Source of the DNA: Hyphodiscus hymeniophilus
Taxonomy: Eukaryota > Ascomycota > Leotiomycetes > Helotiales > Hyphodiscaceae
Length of the DNA stretch: 64,000 nucleotides
Reading direction: 5' to 3'
Assembly: GCA_016508695.1 (NCBI GenBank)
Contig: VNKQ01000005.1
Coordinates: 1,178,001 to 1,242,000 of the forward strand
The first letter of the stretch is position 1; each line of letters opens with the position of its first letter. The translations under genes and the position numbers were made by a program. Under the pieces are notes generated by a model. That model saw only the letters and a program-made list of their open reading frames with translations. It searched no databases and was not told the DNA's origin. Positions 47,901-58,981 of the stretch are shown piece after piece.

Positions 47901-48043
47901 TGATTGATGAACATAAGTGGAGTGAGGAAGAGGCGATCGGTCATCTCCCATTCTCCAAGACAGAGCTCAAGAACAAGACGAATAAGGCAGGAGAGAAGAC
48001 AATGGAGGAAATGGAGGAGGAGGAGGAGGAGGAGGAGGAATGA
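44910..48043 (+). pseudogene. Tyrosine recombinase with C-terminal C2H2 zinc fingers
   Basis: Exons 44910-45181, 45234-45788, 45862-48043, giving about 1002 codons. The catalytic boxes of tyrosine recombinases are visible: the first Arg in ARAGDIGRS (about 219), HxxR in HAVRRG (about 384), the later His in ARHS (about 412) and the Tyr nucleophile in QYVG (about 427). The N-terminus is acidic (DDDDDD) and basic in turn. From about residue 750 there are several C2H2 fingers, for example CSQCTRTFSTHRILVDHIGR and a finger in the last exon. Four in-frame stops occur: TAA 45117-45119, TAG 45520-45522, TGA 45929-45931, TGA 47705-47707; no frameshifts. Each is a single C-to-T step from CAA, CAG or CGA, so the gene is intact in frame but probably dead. 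The first intron ends GAG, an unusual acceptor. It belongs to a fungal recombinase family I recognise by motifs but cannot name as Crypton or captain. Confidence 0.83.
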
Positions 48044-48464
48044 AACACTCTTATTGCTTCAGCAGATTAATGATCGAGCTTTTGTTCAGGGGTCGGTATA
48101 AGATTACGGATATACTGTGAGGGGGTAACATGCTTAGCTTTGCTGTTATCATAATAGCGTTTGCTCAAGACGCCGTGAGTTCTGCTTGCAGATTTATTGC
48201 TTTAGCTATACCATACATGGAGATGCAGTAATCCATCTTCCACAAGTCAATCACTTACAAACAAGAAAGAGCAATAGTAAGTAACCAGATCGGTGCCACC
48301 GATTTTGGCCTTCAAATCATTTGTAGACTCTTTTTGATTTTAACCTAATGAACATATGTGGATGAGGTTGCATCTGTGTAACGTAAGTAGTGATGGCTGC
48401 CTAAAAGCCAGGGCTACATGTGACGTAAAGTCATTTATTGGTGGGGGATGATGGGTTGGGCAGG
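48044..48464. other. 3' side of the recombinase pseudogene
   Basis: No gene. It runs from the Glu-rich end of the recombinase to the second DUF202 gene end. The last 27 bases before 48465 read in frame as GDDGLGR and may be coding sequence of the displaced gene. Confidence 0.4.
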
Positions 48465-48566
48465 AAGAAGTTCAGGACAAGTGGGAACGCCGTTGTGGTA
48501 TTGACTGCGTTGAGTGTTGCGGCTTATGCGAGCTTGATTGCTTTGACCATTAGGCTTGAAGGTTGA
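48465..48566 (+). pseudogene. Second copy of the DUF202 gene 3' end
   Basis: The 33 codons plus stop have the same length as 43487-43588, with no gaps. Thirty of 33 residues are identical (the differences are Thr/Val, Val/Ala and Met/Ile) while 22 of 102 bases differ, and most differences are synonymous. It lacks the rest of the gene: just upstream in frame a TAA occurs at 48426-48428. A CAG at 48461-48463 could be a splice acceptor. It is likely the original gene end displaced by insertion, or the remnant of a tandem copy. Confidence 0.85.
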
Positions 48567-50946
48567 GATTAGAGGACGCATAAGTTACTTCAGATAGGCC
48601 TGGAATTCACGAAGGGGGCTCTAGAACGCACGAGTCTGGAAGGCAGCGCTGAGTGGTGGGCAGGTGACAGATACGATGTCTGGGGAGGCAAATAGGCTGC
48701 ACCATAGCAAGGAGTGGTTCCTGGACAGAACGCAGAGAGAGTTTTGGGACGTTCGAATGATTTACGTCGGTGCGCTGTATAAGATGCACAGGAACTTGTC
48801 TTTGTGTGAATCTAGGGGACTCGATGACAAGCATGGGAAATGAAGGGTGGGAAGTATGTGTCAGATCACGCAAATGATGAGAACAAAAAATACCTGTAAT
48901 CGCACTTTCTGATCCCGAAGTCTCTCTTCATGCAAAGGCAATTTGTAGGCTAAATAGGACTCTGATTTCAAGAGGTGCTCTGGCATTTCTTGGAAAGAGA
49001 CTTGTAGTAGACGCGGATGACCTTCCGACTGTCAGCCAAAATATACATACGCTACGTCGACTATGTGAGATGTTATCAGCTCGACGGCAATGCTTATCGG
49101 CCTCACTGACCTAATCTTCGAACTCATCTTAGATTTTAAGAGCGTGAGTGTCCTCCCTCGAGGGCCAAGCGTACCGTCTAGTGTATTCTATTCAGTTCAT
49201 TGCTGGGCGAGGCCCGAGACAAGGTTGGTATTGCCTCGATCCATTCAATGGCAAGTGCATCAAGCAATTGAAAGTCTTTGTAAGATTGTCAAAATCTAAG
49301 AATACCTCAACGCTCGCAATTTGTCGGGACTGATTTTCATAAAGTGGCTTCTCTCCTCTCAAAATTTCGGTAGCGCCCATTGAGTGTGCTCCTCGGCGGT
49401 TTGTTGTACCTGCGTGGAGAGCATACCAGAGACCTTACTTAGCATTGGCTATAGTTTTTGAGATATACACAAGTCAAAGGGACTTTTTTCAAACGTTTTC
49501 CGACACAAGGACACGATCAAAAACTTTCTAGCTTAACGAAACATGCTCTAAGTCAACAGTGGTCTTGTTCCTGACTAAACTTAGGTCCAGGATAGCGCAC
49601 CCAAAGAACTGCATGCTTGGTGGCTCACTCCTTGCAAATGTAGAACGGATCGAACGATGAAGAAAATCCATGGAACCAGCTCAAGAACCAAGAAATTATT
49701 TACGTGCTTGGAATTGGCGTAATTTGCCAGCACTTCTGAATGGGTTCACCTGATGGGGCATAGCCGCATTGCTGCTGGCAAAGCCTCGTGGAACAAGAAA
49801 TATTAGACAGGAAAATGACCGTATTTAACTTGTACGGGTATGTACAAGATTTCTCGGTGATGGGATCCAGCGACTTGGCATGATTATTCACTCGCAGAGT
49901 AAGGCTGGAAAGAATAAGGATTGATGCATGTATGCTGCGGTACAAGACAAGTACTCCAGACTGAGGCTGTGCACCTCGCTACCTTCCCCTCCATCATTCG
50001 GTGTTCCAATTTGGGGATTGTGGCGGGAGAAGTCTCCCAATTCGAAGTCTCAATATTCATATTATCGATTGACAAGACCTTGTCGAATGAATCTCGAATG
50101 GACGCAACATGCAAGTCGAGCAAATCTGGTAAATGACAGCATCCAGCGCATGGCCTGTCGATCATGAGATAGGTAGATATCTTTACCATCCTACTTTAGA
50201 TGCTGCCGAAGCCCAGACATCGAAATCAGCCCTGGGGTGAGTCGTGGCTGTGCTGTGCATGGAATGCGAATGGTAGCACCGTCCAATCTGCCTCGCCAGC
50301 ACAGTGGATGTTGCGGCTCATGCTGTCAAGCCCGTGCCAGCTGTTGGGACGATGATGCTTTCTTGTCAGCCGTCTGGACTGCCTACCCTCTCTCATGGCT
50401 GGCAGCGCATCTGGCGAACCTCGACAACACCATCCTACATCCTCTCGTTGGTCCTTGTCCTGTGCATTTCGGAGGCAGCAGCTCAGGCTTTCTTCTGGCT
50501 CCCTGCTTGCTCCTCCCCCGAAGACCAACAGGGCCGGTAGCTTATCGTACCTTAGCGGGCTATCGCGAACGCCCGCTCTCCTCCCGTCCACCAGCGTCTA
50601 CACGAGAGCCCTTCTTCCATCCATGATACGCATTCCCCTCTTTGACCACCATACACCTCTCCTCAAAGCACTCGAATTGTCCGTCGCATTGTTTTTCACT
50701 CTTGTTTGATCGCTTTCACCCATCTGATCTACACACCCGTTATTGCGCAAGACCTTCGAGTTCATTGCTTCCTTGCTCCAGCCGCACATTACCCGCCCGA
50801 CAACCTCAATTTAGCAAGGCTACAACATGACCAGCTCCTTGCTCTTTGCCTTTTGACCACACCCCAAACGCTTCTAGCCCAGCGAGCGCACCCTTAAGAA
50901 GACTCACGCCCCAAGAGGACATAGCCTCCTCCGCTTGCCAGACGTA
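48567..50946. other. Intergenic region upstream of the C2H2 gene
   Basis: No gene can be supported in 2.4 kb. Small overlapping frames lack protein character. The last 600 bases are C/T-rich and probably the 5' leader and promoter of the C2H2 gene. Confidence 0.4.
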
Positions 50947-53900
50947 ATGTCTTCAACCTTCAAGTCTTCATCTACTGTCGACGCTCAAGGTCGTAGCTCG
51001 CACGACCACACCGACGATCAGAGGCCAAACAGCACCTACTTGTCCAGCTCATCATTCGAACAACCCCATCTGTCGCCTTACTATTCCCATACGGTTAGCA
51101 ACAATACCAGTCCCTACAATATTGGCAGCACTCCTGGCGATTCAATCTCCGACTTCAGCAATTACCAACCCAGCGAGTTCAGCGAGATCGAAGACCCTTT
51201 CTTCGGGGTAGACTTCGGCGCTGGTGTACAGCGAATTGATTCTCTCCCAGCCGCTATTCTCGGCAACGTTGCCTACCACTCCACACAGCTCAACGATCAT
51301 CAAGACGTACAAGAACAAATTGAGCCAAAGTCGGCGACCGAGTCCTTGACAGCATCTACATACCCTCTTAGTCCCAGGCATACGAGCATTCCAAACACTC
51401 CGTCTCCAAGAAGTGAGATCAATGACCTGACGGCGAAAACAACGTTATCACAGTACGAATTGAGAACCGAATTGCACAATACACGATCGCCAGCCTTCTC
51501 CTCTTTGGTACCAACCCATTCCGCTACCTTACAGTTGACGCCCGATCACAGCGGTAGCAGCCATACGAGCGCCGAAGGGTTTGAGCCGAGCATCATGGCC
51601 CGCCCTGAGCATAGTCCTCACTTAACGATCCCGCAGTGGGGGAACGAAGAGCCTCAGTTCCAGCCTCATGCGTTCATGCAGCCTGAGGTTCAATACAATT
51701 CAGCTTTCAACAATGGCATCACTGGAAGCCAATATCCAACCCATCAGGAGGCGTATCACATGCAAGCCTCCGGGCTGCAAGATAGTGAGGGAGCAGGGCG
51801 AGCTGGACAAGCGCCTGAAAGCCGAACGGATGCTGAAGTACGAAACTTCAAGCAGCAAGAAGAGCAAGACCAGCTCGAAGTCAGGAATCTTGAGGTGCAA
51901 GAGTGGAGATCCCAGGCTGGAGGAAGCAGCGAAGACGAGGATCTGGGAGAGTCATACTTCGATTCGATAGAGGCAGAGCCTGTCCAACCCATGGATCCTA
52001 AGGAGAAACACAACAACATTCCACAGGTAGACGACGCCGCAAGTATACGTGAAAATCGATTGCAAGATGGCCAAATATATTATAATCTCAGGAGTGTTCC
52101 AAAACCCGAGGTTGATGAGCAAGTGATGAGCCGACCCCGCCATTGGAACGACGGCCCATCGTTGCCCATGATGACAGTCACGATTCAACAACCTGCTACC
52201 TCAAATGACGCCATGCAAAAGTGGAATAAAAATGCTGATACCATTTCCATAACATCCCGAGCGGCAACATGGGGGACCCAACGCCGCCGAGCCAGCGAGC
52301 CCAGCTTGCTGGATTACGATGCTGTTGAAGATGGAAGTTTCCTCAGAAAACTTTCCATCAAGTCTAGAGAAGGGGATCGACGACAACCCAGTCTTTTTGA
52401 CCAAGGACTTGATCGGATTGCAAGCATCGTCCGTAAGAGAAGTGACGCCAAGCTCAAACGAGCTCGTAGCAGTCAAAATATGCCTCAAGACTTTCAGACT
52501 GTTCCGCACCCAAGAAACAACAGCCAGGGAAGTCTCGCGCCACCACCAAGTACTTCGAGCTACGGCAGGAGACCAACACCCAACATCAACACTGCTATCG
52601 GTGCCATGACGGGATCCATCGGCGCTGTTGGAAACCCTCATGCGCGCAACGGATCCATCAGTGGTGCGCCTACTTCACCAACGCATATGAACTTTGCGAA
52701 ATCTGCGCGATCAGTAATAAACAGAGTCAGGAGCAGGAGCGAACTCACGTCGCATGACAAACTCGCGCAATCAGGTCTTGTAGGCCTGTGGAAGGGACAA
52801 GGAGGCCCGCCCGTTGCTAATCTGGCTGCCTCGCCGCCTCTTGAAACAGAGGTGAGAGCGACGCAACATATTCAAAAGCCGAAGCCGCAAGCTCAGCCAG
52901 AGATGCAAGACCAGGAAGACGATGAAGACGAAGACGATGAGCTGGGGGATGATGGCGATATGAAGGTTGAACAAGGACCAGAGTCCGAACCTATTATTGC
53001 TAACTATGAAGGATTCAAGGCGCATGTACGGCGTCTCAATCCTGATATGGACTCTCGCTACAACTGGCTTGTGAGCAGGATTGCACATCAGCAAGAAATC
53101 CGGTACAAGAACTTGCTTGATTTACGGGTGAAGCACTCACAAGCAACGATGAAAGGGAGCTGCGGAGCTGCACGCCATTGCGTGGCGCTTGGCGGAAGAG
53201 CTACGTTGCTGGATGCCAAAGGGAATCCTCGCGATGCGGAACACGTTACCTCCGGGTTGCACCTACAGACAGACTTCTCAGACGATTCCAATCCCGGAGA
53301 AGGTGCTCTCACCGATGAGACATTCCCCCCAGGAGTGCCTATGCCACCAACTCGGAATTTACCTGCTGAATTCGAATGTCACCTCTGCTTTAAGGCCAAG
53401 CAATTTCAGAAGCCATCCGACTGGACAAAACACGTACACGAGGATGTTCAGCCATTTACGTGCACGTATGACAAATGCAAAGAACCCAAATCGTTTAAAA
53501 GAAAGGCGGATTGGGTTCGGCACGAGAACGAGCGTCATCGGCACCTGGAGTGGTGGATATGCCAGGTGGAGGATTGCAGTCACCCCTGCTATCGAAAGGA
53601 CAACTTCTTGCAGCATTTAGTTCGCGAGCATAAACTACCAGAGCCAAAGCAGAAGACCAAGGCGGCTATCAAAAAGGCTCGTGGCACCGAGCCAGCTTGG
53701 ATTATGCTTGAGCAGTGCCACCACGAAACTCAGAATAGGCCGCAAGACGAGCCTTGCAAGTTCTGTGGAAAATCTTTCAACACTTGGAAGAAGCTGACTG
53801 TACATCTTGCAAAGCACATGGAGCATATTAGTCTGCCGATTTTGCGACTTGTCGACATGAGGAATGTCGACGCGAACACGATCATCAGCCCCGTTGAGCA

Positions 53901-54555
53901 AATTCTTACTCCGGTGACACCCATCAGCCGGGCCAAGATGGAGTCTGCCAGCCCGTTCAATATTGATAGCATATCCCCCCATGTTACTATGGCCCAGCAA
54001 TTCTCCTCCGGATTCAACCAACCTACCTTCTATACCGCACCGGGGCCTCCCAGAGGATATGCCATGCAACCGCCTGTTCCTCAGGAGATCAACTATGATC
54101 AAAATTCCATGTATCAAAACGCATACGGCGTTCATCCTATGGAGCAGCCACGTGGTTTTATTCCCATGGGCCAGACTGGACTCGATAACATGAATCAAGG
54201 GCGACAATTTGGGTCGATGGACTCTGGCTTCACCCAGACGAAAGTGGAACAATCCCCTCAATTCGGTTCAATGGACCCTGCATTCTCTCATACAATGCCT
54301 GAGCAGAATTATAACTTGCAACAAACATCGGGATTCGCCATGCCTCAGACTTTTGCTTCCGCTCCACCCGTAGCATCTGGGTACCAAACGTCAAACATGC
54401 TGGTTATCAGCCAAGCGGATTGTGACTTTAACCCTATAGCAGTGAACGGCGGGCAGGGCTTTCAACAGGTGCCAATAAGCCGTACACATGGGAGCGCTTC
54501 ATCGTACGGTCATCCACCTCAAAACCCTGCGAATTATTACGGCCAACAGTCCTGA
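50947..54555 (+). CDS. Large C2H2 zinc-finger regulator
   Basis: An intronless frame of 1202 aa starting MSSTFKSSSTVDAQ. The first 770 residues are Ser/Gln/Pro/Asn-rich and disordered, with an acidic run (DDEDEDDELGDDGD) near residue 660. At about 810-970 lies a compact zinc-binding block: CHLCFKAKQFQKPSDWTKH, CTYDKCKEPKSFKRKADWVR followed by HENERH, CQVEDCSHPCYRKDNFLQH, and after a spacer CKFCGKSFNTWKKLTVH. The spacing is that of a fungal C2H2 family with a DWTKH/DWVRHE signature, probably a DNA-binding regulator in the nucleus. The C-terminal 230 residues are rich in Met, Gln, Pro and Phe with repeats of QFGSMD, as in activation domains. The target genes are unknown. In-frame TTG upstream at 50935 is not preferred. 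Confidence 0.9.
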   Translation: MSSTFKSSSTVDAQGRSSHDHTDDQRPNSTYLSSSSFEQPHLSPYYSHTVSNNTSPYNIGSTPGDSISDFSNYQPSEFSEIEDPFFGVDFGAGVQRIDSLPAAILGNVAYHSTQLNDHQDVQEQIEPKSATESLTASTYPLSPRHTSIPNTPSPRSEINDLTAKTTLSQYELRTELHNTRSPAFSSLVPTHSATLQLTPDHSGSSHTSAEGFEPSIMARPEHSPHLTIPQWGNEEPQFQPHAFMQPEVQYNSAFNNGITGSQYPTHQEAYHMQASGLQDSEGAGRAGQAPESRTDAEVRNFKQQEEQDQLEVRNLEVQEWRSQAGGSSEDEDLGESYFDSIEAEPVQPMDPKEKHNNIPQVDDAASIRENRLQDGQIYYNLRSVPKPEVDEQVMSRPRHWNDGPSLPMMTVTIQQPATSNDAMQKWNKNADTISITSRAATWGTQRRRASEPSLLDYDAVEDGSFLRKLSIKSREGDRRQPSLFDQGLDRIASIVRKRSDAKLKRARSSQNMPQDFQTVPHPRNNSQGSLAPPPSTSSYGRRPTPNINTAIGAMTGSIGAVGNPHARNGSISGAPTSPTHMNFAKSARSVINRVRSRSELTSHDKLAQSGLVGLWKGQGGPPVANLAASPPLETEVRATQHIQKPKPQAQPEMQDQEDDEDEDDELGDDGDMKVEQGPESEPIIANYEGFKAHVRRLNPDMDSRYNWLVSRIAHQQEIRYKNLLDLRVKHSQATMKGSCGAARHCVALGGRATLLDAKGNPRDAEHVTSGLHLQTDFSDDSNPGEGALTDETFPPGVPMPPTRNLPAEFECHLCFKAKQFQKPSDWTKHVHEDVQPFTCTYDKCKEPKSFKRKADWVRHENERHRHLEWWICQVEDCSHPCYRKDNFLQHLVREHKLPEPKQKTKAAIKKARGTEPAWIMLEQCHHETQNRPQDEPCKFCGKSFNTWKKLTVHLAKHMEHISLPILRLVDMRNVDANTIISPVEQILTPVTPISRAKMESASPFNIDSISPHVTMAQQFSSGFNQPTFYTAPGPPRGYAMQPPVPQEINYDQNSMYQNAYGVHPMEQPRGFIPMGQTGLDNMNQGRQFGSMDSGFTQTKVEQSPQFGSMDPAFSHTMPEQNYNLQQTSGFAMPQTFASAPPVASGYQTSNMLVISQADCDFNPIAVNGGQGFQQVPISRTHGSASSYGHPPQNPANYYGQQS

Positions 54556-56455
54556 CCATTTCATATCATAAGTGGTATCGTTGGGGTTTTCTGGGAAGGT
54601 GTCATATTCTCCCTCATCTTATATAGACTTTTGATTTCACAATTCTCTTTGCTCTCAGATACCATGGCGATTTGTCCTTTTCGTCTCATATATAGCGCTA
54701 GGTGTTGAATGGAAAGGTTTACGGCGAAAATAGGCATGGGAGGCTTGGTTGTTTCAGGAGCCATTTGAGAGTTCAATTTTACACGCATTACGTCTGCAGC
54801 ACATGTCTCTCGTCTCTGCGCTCGGATCGTCTCTGGCTTTGACTAAGCTATTAAATACTACCCTCCTCAGATCATAGACTATCGCCGGATGTCAGTAATT
54901 GTACCAAATGAACCGAATTTATCTCCCCTGTGGGTACTGTCTTGCCTTCCATGACCCCGGTTCTGAGATCGTGGGCAAGTGTTCCGTCAGGGTCCAATCC
55001 ATTATCACGCCTGAAAACTTAGGTTGGCTTCCCATTCTGTCCTTCGCGAGATTTACAGTAACGGCATCTCCAATAAGTCCCAGATCATTACCTCCTTACC
55101 GCCTTGGAGATTTTCATCCTGTCCAATCGTTGCATATCGTTTACAATACATTTCGCTTGGCAAGGGAAGGGCTCGCGTTTTCAAAGGTGAATCTCGCTCT
55201 TGCCCGCATCTGAATGCGAAGCGGGCTGGTGTTAATAAAGCTTGAAGTATGGCTGTATGGGAAGAAGAATGACAAGCATCCCCGGTAAACTTCAGCCTCA
55301 CGCGGCAGCAGGGATGGCCCATGACAGCATGGATTTGAGGGAGTTGTCCTCTGTTTAATATGACTATTATGACTGTCAAAGATTGCCCCGTCTGGGAAAA
55401 CTGTACTCCACGGAAGCCTATGTGGTGGAGATTCCGAGACGATGTGGCGGGCATGAATTTTATTAATGACTTTGGTATATTTTTTTTAACAGATGCTTGC
55501 ATCAATGACGGATTTTTGATGGCACTGTTACAGCTGCTGGTAAGATATGTGTTAATTGAGAAATCCCTTGTAAGAGATCGATACTAAAGTCAACAGGATC
55601 GTTGTATTCATCCACGTCTCTTTCGGGGCATTTGACGTCTTGGGTGTCGTCTCCTCTTTTGCGGCGCTACCGTCTTGGCCACAGCATCAAACTGGCTGTA
55701 GGACTCTATCATGGTATCTAATGCCATATCTAGTGAGTGAAGAAAACGTGCCTTTGGCGCCCCAAAAAAAAGATACTTCATTTGGGGGGCCGTGTTGAGC
55801 GGCTGCCGCGCTCTTTGCCTTAATTAAACGTCTCGGAGACCAACTCTGATGTCAGAGAAGGTTATTGATATGATGAATTCATGTACACCGAGAAGAGTGT
55901 GAACTGGAAACCTTGCGAGACTAAGGAATGACGAGGTAGATGCAGAGATGACACTGAGTCCAACAATGAGGCATGTTTAAAGAGCAGAGTGGTGACTTAC
56001 CGCGTAATACACGATGATCGTGATACCCAGTTGTTTGACAGCAGGTCATCAATAGTATATTGAAAGCATATGTAGAAAGGAATAGAGCAAAAGTACACCG
56101 CTTAGAAAATTTGACAGGAGAATCGATTCGTTGCCAGGCGCTCTACCTTCCAGTGTCAACGGAACCCGTTCGAATGTTTTACAATATCTGGAAGTTTTTC
56201 AGGTATTTGACTTTATCCCGTCATGACATTGTTTTGAAGAAGACTTATAAGGTGCCTTGGTTCTATCGAAGTGGAGTTGTAGAATTCTCCTTCGACGGAC
56301 GAGATCGGTACATGCCTCGGCAAATACTTAGAGCAACCTCCATGAATTCGTAATCATCTCGATGCATCTCAAAGAGCCACATCAAATAATTTTGATTATG
56401 CCCTAGATCACATATCAACTTGAGTTATTACTTATGTGCCTATTGCACTCTCTGG
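54556..56455. other. Intergenic region
   Basis: No gene, RNA or repeat supported. It holds the 3' region of the C2H2 gene and the promoter of the hydrolase gene; short frames near 54.9-55.6 kb and 56.06 kb are not convincing. Confidence 0.4.
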
Positions 56456-57940
56456 ATGGACAAAATCTTCCATGTTTTCGGCTCAGTGCCAGTTCATAGC
56501 AAAGCCTTCATCATCACTTCCTCGGTAATAAGTACACTCGCGGTCATTGCAGTTGGACGACTTGCTCTTTACACACGCCCCCCAAGAATCATCCCGAGCC
56601 CTCGGAGCACGCTTCTACCCAAGCTGTCAATATCTGAACAGGCAGACCTCCCTTATCCTCCTGATATCTTCCCAGGACGTGATGTCCAATCTCCAGTCAC
56701 GTGTACCCCCACCTTCCGTGGAGTATAAAAGCTAACAATGAGCAGTACGGAACGATCAGGGTCTACGAATGGGGCCCTGAAAAAGGCAGGAAAGTATTAC
56801 TCGTTCATGGGATTAGTACCCCCTGTCTGGCTTTAGGAGGAGTAGCCAATGCGCTGGTCGAGAAAGGATGTCGTGTCATGCTCTTAGATCTCTGGGGTCG
56901 AGGATACAGCGATAGTCCAGATTTGCCACACGACTCGAGACTGTATGCCACAGAGATACTGCTGGCTATTACATCGTCCCCCTTGGCATGGACACCCGAG
57001 GGTTTCAGCCTGGTTGGTTACTCTCTCGGCGGAGGAATTGCAGCAGACTTCGCGAGCTCTTTCCCAGACATGGTAAAATCACTGGTCTTGTTGGCACCAG
57101 CAGGTCTGATACGTCCCTATCACTTCGGATGGCAAGCCAAATTAATGTATACAACATCCTTACCTGCCAAGTTCGTGGAAGGGATTGTGCGGCGACGACT
57201 GAGAGGAGGTCCTGTTCATTCCAGTGTACAAAAATCCACGCCGAAAACTGCCGAAGCTGCCGTGAGTGAAGAAATTAGAGGAGCGCGAAGTGTGCACTTT
57301 GAGTCAGCGCAGCTATCGAGAACGAGACCGGGTGTCACGGTGATTACTCAATCCCCAAGTTATTCTGCCCTGTCTCGAACTCCCTGAGAATTCTGTACCC
57401 CACGAACGTCTGCAGAGTGAAGACTCCACAGAAAATGCTTCGACTCTCCGTAACTCCATAATATGGCATTTAAAACTAACCTGTTGACTCTTTAGGTGGC
57501 ATCGGCTGTGCAATGGCAAGTGGATTTTCATGAAGGATTTATCCGATCGTTCGTTAGTTCGATCAAATATGCGTCGGTAGAGAGGAAGCCAGAAACATTG
57601 ACTTCATGGGGCAAACTTGGCTTGAGAAAAGATAAAGTATTGATTATAGCAGGGAGTACCGACGTCCTCATTGTCGCTTCCGAATGTACGTATATTGCTT
57701 TCATTCTTCGGTGCATCCAAAAGACGAATGTCTTCTTACAGTTGTAATTTTCCTTCGTAACTCGCAATTCTCTACGAAGCCGGATGATATTGATTGTTAT
57801 TATCTGCAGTGGAAGTCGATGCCAAGGACGTCATTGGTGCTGGTAATGTAGACTGGAGGGTCATTGAGGGAGGGCATGAGTTCCCTATCACGTGCGGAGA
57901 GGAAGTTGTCGAAAGGATTAGTGAGATTTGGTCTCTATAG
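56456..57940 (+). CDS. Membrane-anchored alpha/beta hydrolase
   Basis: Exons 56456-56695, 56746-57339, 57496-57685, 57810-57940; 384 aa with agreeing phases. The alpha/beta hydrolase fold carries an N-terminal hydrophobic anchor (FIITSSVISTLAVIAVG, about 24-40). Seen: the oxyanion region LLVHGIST, the nucleophile elbow GYSLGGG, the acid GSTDVLI, and the His in EGGHEF, a complete Ser-Asp-His set. It may be a lipid or ester hydrolase; the substrate is unknown. The first intron begins GTCACG rather than GTAAGT-like, but it has a GCTAAC branch and gives the family reading YGTIRVYEWGPEKGRK. The third exon opens VASAVQWQ. ATG 56456 is chosen as the first Met in frame. Confidence 0.9.
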
Positions 57941-58402
57941 ATCGATTCAATTTTCCGAGTCGCTCGAATCCCTTCAGAAATGTCTATTATACTTGGGTAT
58001 CTGATAGCTGCGAAAGTTCACGCAGAGGATATTGTGTCGTGCCCCCATTACCAAAGTTTTCATCAAGCGGGAAGCGACAATGGTCTTGTACCAAAGATCA
58101 TCGATACCTGGTAACGAGTGATTACGAGGCTTCGTCCCAGTCCGAATAGCATTTCTTTGTGATTGAAAAGAGCTGTATTCCCTCACGAGCTATTTCTTCT
58201 TCTTATACCCTGCATCTTATATTATATCCCCATCTTCATATTGCAACCAAAATCGCTGTTTCAAAAAGTCAACGACTTCCGTACTTCAGACCAGCCATAC
58301 CTCACTCGTCACCTCCGTATAGAATCCGAGGTCTACAGCTTCGGAAACTCTATCACCCCTTTGTTACTGCTGTACAGAATTCTATACATTCCTTTTCTCA
58401 CA
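57941..58402. other. Intergenic region
   Basis: The hydrolase 3' region and the leader of the next small gene. No other feature seen. Confidence 0.4.
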
Positions 58403-58981
58403 ATGGAATATCTCACCACCACGCTTTCTCGAACTTCCTTGGATTCGGACTCCTCAGGAACAACCTTCGTCGAAACACCGGGAGCAGCTACGACCGACTC
58501 ATGTATCGGCGGCTTGAAATCAGTCTCTGATATCACCAGTACCGAGGAATTCCCTAGGTTCTCCGATACAGTCTCTTTCAACGAACGTTCCATGGACATC
58601 CGCAACGCCAGGCTCGCCCAATCTCTCTATAATTTGGACGAAGACCTCCCGCACGGTATCGATGACAGCATTAAAAAGCTTATGAAAGCCCACGAGCTTC
58701 CGCAGCTCAGTGCCTTGGGTCCCATGGAATTCTTGGACAACGAAGATTATCTCGAATACAAATCCAACTTGGCCGCCAAGCGAGCGCTCGAACAGCCGCT
58801 TCCCAAATCTTCCAAGAGCCACAAATTCACTCACCAGGCTCTCAAAGGTACAAACGGACACACCCGCTCTACAACATTGATTTCATTCCAACCAACCCCA
58901 GCGCATCTTTTATTCAGAAACAGTTACGAGGCCAAGGAAGCATACGGAAAGGAACTTCTCAAGGCTATGAACATATCCTAG
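58403..58981 (+). CDS. Small hypothetical protein (192 aa)
   Basis: The frame is open from 58163 but the part before 58403 looks like untranslated leader with a hydrophobic reading, so ATG 58403 (MEYLTTTLSRTSLDSDSSG) is chosen. The product is hydrophilic, Ser/Thr- and Asp-rich at the start and Leu/Lys/Ala-rich toward the end (AYGKELLKAMNIS). No domain is recognised. A GT..CAG pair could define an intron near 58848-58918, but it would change the C-terminus to a less protein-like reading. It is supported only by length and composition. Confidence 0.45.
   Translation: MEYLTTTLSRTSLDSDSSGTTFVETPGAATTDSCIGGLKSVSDITSTEEFPRFSDTVSFNERSMDIRNARLAQSLYNLDEDLPHGIDDSIKKLMKAHELPQLSALGPMEFLDNEDYLEYKSNLAAKRALEQPLPKSSKSHKFTHQALKGTNGHTRSTTLISFQPTPAHLLFRNSYEAKEAYGKELLKAMNIS

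Larger units (their letters stand above)
43589..48464 (+). mobile_element. Candidate integrative element with tyrosine recombinase
   Basis: The interval between the DUF202 stop codon and the second copy of its last 33 codons. It contains a post-stop hairpin, a 100-base direct repeat and one tyrosine-recombinase gene in the same direction as the target gene. No terminal inverted repeats of the Tc1 kind and no target duplication are seen, consistent with a tyrosine-recombinase mechanism, where the two copies of the gene end would act as flanking att regions. The ends are inferred from the duplication only. It is far smaller than the giant Starship elements and carries no recognised cargo. Confidence 0.55.

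Noticed and set aside
43589..48464. A Starship giant mobile element
   Set aside because: Too small, no recognised cargo, and the recombinase is not clearly a DUF3435 captain. The region fits a small element or a lone recombinase better.
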